Source of the DNA: Deltaproteobacteria bacterium
GTDB taxonomy: Bacteria > Myxococcota_A > Polyangia > Polyangiales > Ga0077539
NCBI GenBank assembly: GCA_030694465.1
Contig: JAUXYJ010000054.1
Span: 416,712 to 480,711, forward strand
DNA length: 64,000 nucleotides
Direction of reading: 5' to 3'
Part shown: positions 58,142 through 64,000 of the stretch, one piece after another
Layout of the letters: every line of letters starts with the position of its first letter
Numbering within the stretch: the first letter of the stretch is position 1
Translations under genes and position numbers: made by a program
The notes under the pieces: generated by a model
The model's database searches: none
What the model saw: only the letters and a program-made list of their open reading frames with translations
Told to the model about the DNA's origin: nothing

Positions 58142-58213
58142 GGGCGGGTAGCTCAGCGGTAGAGCGGCGGTTTTACACACCGCTGGTCGCAGGTTCGATC
58201 CCTGTCCCGCCCA
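58142..58213 (+). tRNA. tRNA-Val (anticodon UAC)
   Basis: 72 bases with full cloverleaf: acceptor GGGCGGG/CCCGCCC, D-arm GCTC/GAGC, anticodon stem GCGGT/ACCGC with loop TTTACAC (anticodon TAC), variable loop, T-arm GCAGG TTCGATC CCTGT and discriminator A. CCA is not encoded. Transcribed after lon, same strand. Confidence 0.95.
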
Positions 58214-58219
58214 CTGACA

Positions 58220-58280
58220 ATCTTGCGTCACACGAGGGATGTCTTAGGTCAGCCCACGTCGCACAAGATCCAGTGTTTTT
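58220..58280 (+). terminator. Hairpin and T-run after tRNA-Val
   Basis: ATCTTGCG and CGC-A-CAAGAT form a stem with a 32-base loop and are followed by six T at 58275-58280. Serves tRNA-Val and perhaps lon transcripts. Confidence 0.45.
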
Positions 58281-58298
58281 TCTCACCAACCCAACACA

Positions 58299-59060
58299 CT
58301 AGTCTACGTGTGTGGCGGGTGAGAGCGTCACGTGTGTCGCCGCTTCGAGGGCCAATACGCGCGCGCTGACCGTTCGGTCAAACACGCGCCCTACGAGCGT
58401 CGAGGCCGCGGCCATGGTCACCAAGGGCAACACAAAGGGCGCCCCTGCGATGGACAAGCCCGTCAACGCGACGCCCGCGCTCACAACACCTGCGGCGCCC
58501 ACGCCTACGGCGCCCGCGAGGGCCCCGCGCGCGGTCCCAAGGGCGATGCGTGTCCGTACTTGCCCTCCGTCAAGGGTGCCCGCGCGATGCGCTCTCCAAG
58601 CACCCAACGCGGCGAGCGAGCCGTCAATCACTGCGCCCGCTGCGGCACCTCGCACCGCAGCGCGACCGAGGCCCTTCAACGCGGCGCGTGTGCTGCTCCG
58701 CGCGAGCGAACGCACGGCGTCGGCGCTGGTGCTCGCCGCGATTTCGCCGCCCGGGGACACCGAGAGCGTGAGCCCATCGGCGGTGTGCATCACGACCCGG
58801 CGTGCCTCTGCGCGGAGCACGCCGCCGCGACGCGAGAACACCACGCCGAGCTGCTTTTTTCCATGGATTATTCCGCGGGCGATCAGCTGCGCCGGGGCAG
58901 GGAGGACCGCGATCCCGAGCCGCTCAATCACCTCGCTCGTGAGCGCAGTACCCGCGCCCAACCGCGCGCCATGAAGCGCAGCGCGCACCGCCGGAATCCC
59001 CATCAGCGCGACCCGCGTCGCGTCACGGCCTAGCAACACTGCAGCTCTCAAAACACTCAT
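58299..59060 (-). CDS. Gly/Ala-rich membrane protein of unknown function
   Basis: 253 residues, start ATG at 59060 preceded by AAGG. Rich in Ala, Gly, Arg. Two to three hydrophobic, Gly-zipper-like stretches near 135-155, 170-200 and 207-225. No domain recognised. Divergent from imuA and ends about 85 bp from tRNA-Val. Confidence 0.62.
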   Translation of the reverse strand: MSVLRAAVLLGRDATRVALMGIPAVRAALHGARLGAGTALTSEVIERLGIAVLPAPAQLIARGIIHGKKQLGVVFSRRGGVLRAEARRVVMHTADGLTLSVSPGGEIAASTSADAVRSLARSSTRAALKGLGRAAVRGAAAGAVIDGSLAALGAWRAHRAGTLDGGQVRTRIALGTARGALAGAVGVGAAGVVSAGVALTGLSIAGAPFVLPLVTMAAASTLVGRVFDRTVSARVLALEAATHVTLSPATHVD

Positions 59061-59147
59061 TGGACCTTAGTACTCCTTCGCGAACGTATTCTGTCACCTT
59101 GCAGACAGCGCTGGAACCGCAGCGAATCTCCATTCACCGTACACCTC

Positions 59148-59873
59148 ATGAGCGCCCTCGCAGAACGTATCGCAGTGGCTCGGCGCGCGCTTCACCAGGC
59201 TCACCACGCGACGGGGCTCTTGCAGGCCCCCACGGAGTCCCTCACACGATCGCATTTGGCCTGCGTTTCGACTGGCATTTCTACCTTGGACGAGAGCCTC
59301 GGCGGCGGGCTCATGGCCGGCGCGCTCTATGGTCTTGAGGGCGAGCGATCTTCTGGACGATTGAGCCTCTCGCTCGCGTGGCTGCTCGCAGCGACCCAAC
59401 GTTTTGCATCCCCCGTCGCCTTCATCGACGCCTGCGATGCCCTGGATCCCTCGAGCGTGAGCCCCGCGCTGCGCGCACGCTTGCTCTGGATCCGTGCCAA
59501 ATCAGACCTCGATGCGATGCGTTGTCTTGAGCACCTGCTCGAGGGCGAGGGCTTCGCCATGGCGTGTTGCTATCTCGTCGATCAACCGCAATCCAAGCGA
59601 GCCTCCAACGAGCGCGCAGTACGGGCAGGGCATTGGCTCAGAGTGCAACGACGTGCAGAACAAGCGCAATGCACGGTCTTGGCTGTGACCGATCGGCACG
59701 ATCTCCGGGCGCCCGCATCCCTGGGACAAGCGACCTTCGCCACGCGCGCAGAGCCCGCACGATGGGGCCGCAGCGCAGTGCTCGATCAGCGCCCGATCAC
59801 CGTGACCCTCGCGCGATCGCGGACGTCGTCAGGGTGGTCCCCCCCAGCGCCGGTGACGCTGCACGCCCCATGA
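59148..59873 (+). CDS. imuA: ImuA-like RecA-fold protein
   Basis: 241 residues. RecA-like core: CVSTGISTLDESLGGGLMAGALYGLEG, then a degenerate Walker A (GERSSGRLS, with Arg replacing the catalytic Lys), LLWIRAKSDLDAMRCLEHL, GFAMACCYLV and ITVTLARSR near the end. It accompanies ImuB in damage-induced mutagenesis. The ATG of imuB overlaps its stop by four bases. Confidence 0.85.
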   Translation: MSALAERIAVARRALHQAHHATGLLQAPTESLTRSHLACVSTGISTLDESLGGGLMAGALYGLEGERSSGRLSLSLAWLLAATQRFASPVAFIDACDALDPSSVSPALRARLLWIRAKSDLDAMRCLEHLLEGEGFAMACCYLVDQPQSKRASNERAVRAGHWLRVQRRAEQAQCTVLAVTDRHDLRAPASLGQATFATRAEPARWGRSAVLDQRPITVTLARSRTSSGWSPPAPVTLHAP

Positions 59874-61375
59874 GCGATCTACCCCGTGTTGCATGCGCTC
59901 GAATGACACAGCCCGCGTGGAGCGCGCGGATGCGACGCGAGCCCGAGCTCGCCCATGGACGCTTCGCCCTGGCCCACAGCGCGGGGACACGCGGCCGAGT
60001 GATCGCTTGCTCTGCGGGCGCTTTTGCACAGGGAGTGCGTGTCGACATGAGCGTTCACCACGCGCTCGCGCGCTGCCCTGAGCTCGCCGTCAAGACCGAG
60101 AACCTCGCGGATCGCGAGGCCGCGCGCGAGGCCCTCTACGATGCCGCTGCGTCGCTCTCACCAGGGATCGAGCCCGACGGAGACCAAGTGTTTCTCGACG
60201 CACGGGGTGTGCGCGCGCGGTGGCAGAGCGAAGAAGGGTTCGCCGCAGCGTTGCACAGACAATGTGAGCGAGTCGGCCTCGCGGTTCACGTCGCGATCGC
60301 GTCGGGACGTCGCATCGCACAAGCGCTCGCGACCGCAGACAACATCGTGTGCCCTGTGGGTGACGAAGCTGCACGGCTGGGCCCGCAGCCCATCGAGACC
60401 TTGGGGCTCCATACGAGACTGATTGAATCGCTTAAATCACTGGGAATTCACAGAGCAAGTGAGCTCGCTTCCCTCGACCCTGCGGCCCTCAACGCGCGTC
60501 TCGGTCCCGACGCCACGCGCGCGGTCCATCTCGCCCGTGGCGAAGACGACACGCCGGTGTTGTGCATCCCGCGTGGGCGTAATGTGCGCGAAAAGCGCTC
60601 ACTCGATTGGGAGATCAGCACCGTCGAGCCGCTGCTCTTTGTGTGCAAATCTCTTCTCGATGCGGGGCTCTCGCGCTTGCTCTGCCGCGCGCTCGCAGCG
60701 CAGCACGCAGAGGTCACCCTGTTTCTTCGCGGAGGCGCGGTGCACACGCGCAAGCTCTCTCTCACCGCGACGTCACGCGAGAGCAGCGTGTGGCTGCGTT
60801 TGCTGCGCACTTCGCTCGAAGCTGCGCCGCCTACGGAGGCGGTCACGGATGTGCAAATCGAGCTCGATGGGTGCCCTTTTCGAAGCACACAGCTCGCGCT
60901 TTTTGAGCGCCCAGGGCCCGCGCCCGAGCAGCGCGCGGTCGCGCTCTCACGCATCGAAGCGCTCGTCGGCACCGAGCGTATGGGCACCGTCGAGGAGCCT
61001 CCATCACACCACCCCCACGCGCTCGCGCTCGCGCGCTGGAACGATGACCAAGTGCGCAATGACTCGAACACATTGTCTGACCCAAACCAGCACGAAACCA
61101 TCGTAGGAGCGCACCTCGCGATGCACACGTTTAGGCCTCCACGTGACGTGCGCGTGCGCGTGCGCACCGGCGCAGTGGTCTCGCTGGATGCGGGCGCGAT
61201 CTATGGCCGTGTGCTCCGCAGCGCTGGGCCCTACCGAAGCGCAGGGGCGTGGTGGTGCACGGACACGGCGTTCGAAGTGGACTCGTACGATGTCGAGCTC
61301 GAAGACCACACGCTCTATCGCGTTAACTACGATCGCCGCTTAAAACGCTGGCGATTAGAAGGTCGCTACGAGTGA
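59870..61375 (+). CDS. imuB: ImuB, catalytically inactive Y-family polymerase-like protein
   Basis: 501 residues from the ATG overlapping imuA. Y-family architecture with N-terminal palm remnant (VACARM instead of the catalytic Asp motif), FLDARGV at about 108-114, where Gln106 replaces the catalytic Glu, a little-finger region, and a clamp-binding motif QLALF (341-345). The catalytic acidic set is lost, as expected for ImuB. It normally recruits DnaE2 to the beta clamp; no dnaE2 lies here. Convergent with the next gene. Confidence 0.88.
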   Translation: MSDLPRVACARMTQPAWSARMRREPELAHGRFALAHSAGTRGRVIACSAGAFAQGVRVDMSVHHALARCPELAVKTENLADREAAREALYDAAASLSPGIEPDGDQVFLDARGVRARWQSEEGFAAALHRQCERVGLAVHVAIASGRRIAQALATADNIVCPVGDEAARLGPQPIETLGLHTRLIESLKSLGIHRASELASLDPAALNARLGPDATRAVHLARGEDDTPVLCIPRGRNVREKRSLDWEISTVEPLLFVCKSLLDAGLSRLLCRALAAQHAEVTLFLRGGAVHTRKLSLTATSRESSVWLRLLRTSLEAAPPTEAVTDVQIELDGCPFRSTQLALFERPGPAPEQRAVALSRIEALVGTERMGTVEEPPSHHPHALALARWNDDQVRNDSNTLSDPNQHETIVGAHLAMHTFRPPRDVRVRVRTGAVVSLDAGAIYGRVLRSAGPYRSAGAWWCTDTAFEVDSYDVELEDHTLYRVNYDRRLKRWRLEGRYE

Positions 61376-61391
61376 CCGCGCACGGACGTGA

Positions 61392-63491
61392 TCAGCCCAG
61401 CGGCATCTCACACACGTTGCCAAAGCATCGCAGACCCATGCAGCACTCGCTGTCAGCCCCGCATGTCTGACCTCGACGACGACACTCCGCGGGAGGCGGG
61501 GGCTCGCAGCGCCCCATCGCGTTGCAGCGCCCAGAGCAGCACTCGCTGTTGGTGCGGCACTCGTTGCCGTTCATTCGGCACGCTTCGGGGGCCCAATAGC
61601 CAGCGACGTTGTTGCTCGCGCGGTTCTGACCCGGGAGCCAGTACGGCGTAAACGAGGGGTCCGTACCAGGCGCAGCGTTGAGATCAATCGCGGCGACCCA
61701 GAGCTGTCGACGACGTGTGCCCGCGGTGCCTGCCTGCGCGTTTCCGTAGTCGCGCGTCGAGTAAAACGCGACCCAGTTTAGGCGGCGTCCTGCCGGCTCC
61801 ATGATGGTGAAGGGCGAGAACGTTGGACGGTACGAGCTCGTCCCGCCCGCGCCGCCGTTGGCTCGGTCAAGGCGCACTGGCGATCCACCCGTGCGCGCGA
61901 TGGCATAAAGCGCCGCAGGGCCATCAAACGAGAACGCCGCAGCACCGTGCTGAAACACAAGCATTTGCGACGAGGGTGCCCAGGTTGGCCACGCATCGGA
62001 CTGACCCATTGGCAGGCCCGGCGTAGCGCTCGCGCCTGTGTGCAACGTGGTCGGGCTCGAGACAGTCAACGGGTTGATCTCAACGACGGGCAACAACGCG
62101 ATGTCTCCGCCGATGGGATTGTTGTTCACGTTGACCCGGACATTTTGCACAAACGCGATGAAGTTACCGTCGGGTGACCACTCGGGCATGGTCGCGTTGG
62201 CTGTCGGGAGGCCCGTCGCCATGGCGCTCATTCCGGTGCGTGGATCCAGCGCCGTGAGGCCCGAAGACCACGTCGCGCCGCACGCGACCACGCGCGTGCT
62301 GTCTGGGCTAAACGTCGAGCAATTCGCGTTGACCGACGCCGACACAGCCGGGGCAGGCGTAGGCGAGAGGTCCGCGGTGAGATCAAACACACGCGCCTGA
62401 AAACCATCGGTAGACATACGGCTCGTGCTCGCCGCGGACATCCATCGACCATCGCGCGAGACCGTGTGGCACGCCACGCAGCGCTGCCCGTTGGCGCGGT
62501 CTGGTGGGTTGGGCATGAAGTTCTCGGCCATCGCGTTGCGCGCGTTGATGCGCACCATGCGACCTGCGTCGAGGTCCCAGTAATACACCGAGCCAAAGAT
62601 GCTCCCGCGCGCAAAACGGATCTCGGTGGTCCCGCTCTGGAGCACGCGATTCATCGCGGAATCCAGGCGGTCGACCGTGATAAAAATGGGGGACTCGGGG
62701 TCCGCTTCGGCGAGCGCACGCCACGCCTGAAGGTCCACACCGTACGAGAAGTCAAAGCCCATCCCGCTGTGACGCACGACCGACGTGAGCGTAAAATTAG
62801 GCTTCGACAGACGCACGCGAAACAGGTCGTTCGCCGCGCCGCGTTCCCACTGCACGTTGGGTGGCTGAACGTTCTCGGGCATGAGCGCTTGATGCAACGG
62901 ATACAAAATCCGTGGGGATTCAGCCGCATCTCGCATCGCAGGCATGCTGTCAAACCGCGCCACGTCGTCCATTGTGACACCCATGCCGAGCACAATGCGC
63001 GTGCTCCTCACGGTCACTGTGGTGGTCGCCATGAGTGTGCCGCCACGAAGATCTGGCACCTGGCACCGCACCTCGATCGCGCCCGTACCGACACCGTTTG
63101 CGGTGAAGCGTCCATCGCCACCGATGGTCCCCGCGCGATCGCTCGACAGTGACCAGAGCCCCGAATCGACCGCAAAGCGAAGCCCCGCACGTGTGACGAC
63201 AATCGCACGAAACGTCCGCGACTCGGGCATGCCATCGGTGACCGTGATGCTGCTGTTATTCGGGTCAATTTCCAGGCTAACGCGATCTGAGTCCCGACCG
63301 CCTTCGCCTTCAATGGCGTCGCTCGCGTCCATGCCGACGATGTCTGTTGGCGTCGCAATCTCGATGAGGCTGCCGTCCGTCGCAGCGACGTCCGTGGGGC
63401 ACGTGGCCGGATTGCAAGGAGGGTCGCCACACGCTGCGAGCAGCGAAGCAGATGCGAATAAACACCACGGTGTGCGAGCGGAGAGTTTCAT
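61392..63491 (-). CDS. Lipoprotein with PD40-like repeats, a heme c site and Cys-rich tail
   Basis: 699 residues from the ATG at 63491 with GGAG upstream. Lipoprotein signal SLLAACGDPP (Cys21). About residues 70-170 resemble an Ig-like domain; a single heme c motif CVACHT appears near residue 335 (RCVACHTVSRDGRW). The following half has WD/PD40-type strands (NCSTFSPDSTRV, PEWSPDGNFIAFVQN). The C-terminus has paired Cys motifs (GNECRTNSECCSGRCN; GADSECCMGLRC). Presumably surface or periplasmic; role unknown. Confidence 0.8.
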   Translation of the reverse strand: MKLSARTPWCLFASASLLAACGDPPCNPATCPTDVAATDGSLIEIATPTDIVGMDASDAIEGEGGRDSDRVSLEIDPNNSSITVTDGMPESRTFRAIVVTRAGLRFAVDSGLWSLSSDRAGTIGGDGRFTANGVGTGAIEVRCQVPDLRGGTLMATTTVTVRSTRIVLGMGVTMDDVARFDSMPAMRDAAESPRILYPLHQALMPENVQPPNVQWERGAANDLFRVRLSKPNFTLTSVVRHSGMGFDFSYGVDLQAWRALAEADPESPIFITVDRLDSAMNRVLQSGTTEIRFARGSIFGSVYYWDLDAGRMVRINARNAMAENFMPNPPDRANGQRCVACHTVSRDGRWMSAASTSRMSTDGFQARVFDLTADLSPTPAPAVSASVNANCSTFSPDSTRVVACGATWSSGLTALDPRTGMSAMATGLPTANATMPEWSPDGNFIAFVQNVRVNVNNNPIGGDIALLPVVEINPLTVSSPTTLHTGASATPGLPMGQSDAWPTWAPSSQMLVFQHGAAAFSFDGPAALYAIARTGGSPVRLDRANGGAGGTSSYRPTFSPFTIMEPAGRRLNWVAFYSTRDYGNAQAGTAGTRRRQLWVAAIDLNAAPGTDPSFTPYWLPGQNRASNNVAGYWAPEACRMNGNECRTNSECCSGRCNAMGRCEPPPPAECRRRGQTCGADSECCMGLRCFGNVCEMPLG

Positions 63492-63659
63492 AGGTGAATC
63501 AGGCTCCAAAATGAGATTGCGGGGCAGGACAAGGCAATCGCAACGTCTCAAGATCCGAACGACACTTTGTCGTCGTTCAGAACTGTGAAAAGTACGAGTT
63601 CAGAGATACTGTCTCAGTGTTTTCCAGGATCCAAGGAAGTTGTCACCGGAGCTCCCACA

Positions 63660-64000
63660 ATGAAGTCATATTTCCTCACGCGTCGTGCGGTCCGTCACGC
63701 TATGCCCGGCATGCTCATCGCGCTTGTCCTCACAGCCTGTAGCGACCCAGTTCAGCCGATGCCCAGTGACGGAAACTCCGGAGCCGATGCCGTCGCGGAC
63801 CAGATTTCAGCGCCCGACACAATCGTTCCGGTCGATGTCGCGCCCACACGCTGTCGCACCGTCAATGACTGCGACGACGGGATCTCGTGCACCGAAGACT
63901 CGTGCGGGATGGACGGGATGTGTGCACACACAGCGAACAACATGCGCTGTGATGACGGGCGATTTTGCAACGGAAGTGAGACGTGCGACGTAGGGCGAGG
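63660..64000 (+). CDS. Cys-rich lipoprotein, 3' end cut off
   Basis: Starts with ATG at 63660 (GGAG upstream) and runs off the right edge, 113 residues visible. Lipobox LVLTACSD (Cys27), a Ser/Asp/Pro linker, then a Cys-rich region (VNDCDDGISCTEDSCGMDG, MRCDDGRFCNGSETC) that resembles repeats seen in myxobacterial surface lipoproteins. Divergent from the PD40-type lipoprotein across a 168-bp gap. Confidence 0.75.
   Translation, partial: MKSYFLTRRAVRHAMPGMLIALVLTACSDPVQPMPSDGNSGADAVADQISAPDTIVPVDVAPTRCRTVNDCDDGISCTEDSCGMDGMCAHTANNMRCDDGRFCNGSETCDVGR

Noticed and set aside
59061..59147. Possible LexA box upstream of imuA (CGAAC half-site)
   Set aside because: Only one half-site fits; the second half does not match the Gram-positive or myxobacterial consensus that I recall.

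Overview
The window looks like a piece of a Myxococcota (deltaproteobacterial) chromosome, probably from the Polyangia side. That is inferred, not proven. The basis is the G+C-rich coding bias, many lipoproteins with Cys-rich or thrombospondin-type repeats, an NtrC-type activator without a neighbouring kinase, a TamA/TamB envelope pair, an AAA-TPR regulator, a sigma-region-4-like Cys protein and a ceramidase-like lipoprotein. I found no phage, insertion sequence, CRISPR array or rRNA. The gene content is largely core housekeeping plus clade-specific surface proteins. Two genes run off the window ends: a LolC/E-type permease at the left and a Cys-rich lipoprotein at the right.

Layout. Positions 1-7.7 kb: the LolC-type permease (minus), an Ig-like lipoprotein, a FliJ/YscO-like coiled coil, a primary-type sigma-70 factor with a long leader, a short WYL regulator and a peptide-type solute-binding protein. 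7.7-12.2 kb, minus strand: two small regulators (MerR-like and sigma-region-4-like) followed by purH-purD, with strong hairpins between the genes. 12.2-17.3 kb: a gene-free AT-richer block, a small membrane protein, an HD phosphohydrolase, a secreted protein and an NtrC-type activator. 17.3-21.2 kb, minus strand: a Pro-rich anchored protein, hisZ, purA and an unknown gene overlapping purA. 21.3-30.3 kb, plus strand: an AAA-TPR protein coupled to a CCA-adding-type enzyme, then envelope genes (CpsB-type phosphatase, UDP-sugar dehydrogenase, flippase-like membrane protein, secreted protein, acyltransferase). 30.3-42.5 kb: a lipoprotein, an RluA-type pseudouridine synthase, a large carboxypeptidase-regulatory-repeat/PDZ protein and the tamA-tamB operon. 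42.6-49.4 kb: a Rieske protein followed by a cytochrome b fused to a diheme cytochrome c, a calcium-repeat lipoprotein, lnt, a rhomboid protease and an alpha/beta hydrolase. 49.5-58.2 kb: the proteostasis cluster tig-clpP-clpX-lon, interrupted by a ceramidase-like lipoprotein, then tRNA-Val. 58.3-64 kb: a Gly-rich membrane protein, imuA-imuB, and two Cys-rich lipoproteins.

How the genes work together. Purine synthesis is represented by purH-purD (late de novo steps to IMP, with the early ligase) and purA (IMP to AMP branch). Protein quality control is complete: trigger factor, ClpXP and Lon. Envelope assembly is covered by Lol-type transport, Lnt lipidation and TamAB, alongside many predicted lipoproteins that would be their clients. 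Rieske plus the b-c fusion form a compact quinol:cytochrome c oxidoreductase.

The points I consider most worth checking are: the b-c fusion protein and the apparent loss of one heme-b axial His in it; the ceramidase-like gene placed between clpX and lon with a ten-G tract upstream; the 15-bp-arm inverted repeat in the clpP-clpX gap; the region-4-only Cys protein and MerR-like pair with strong intergenic hairpins; and a lipoprotein-type signal on TamA.
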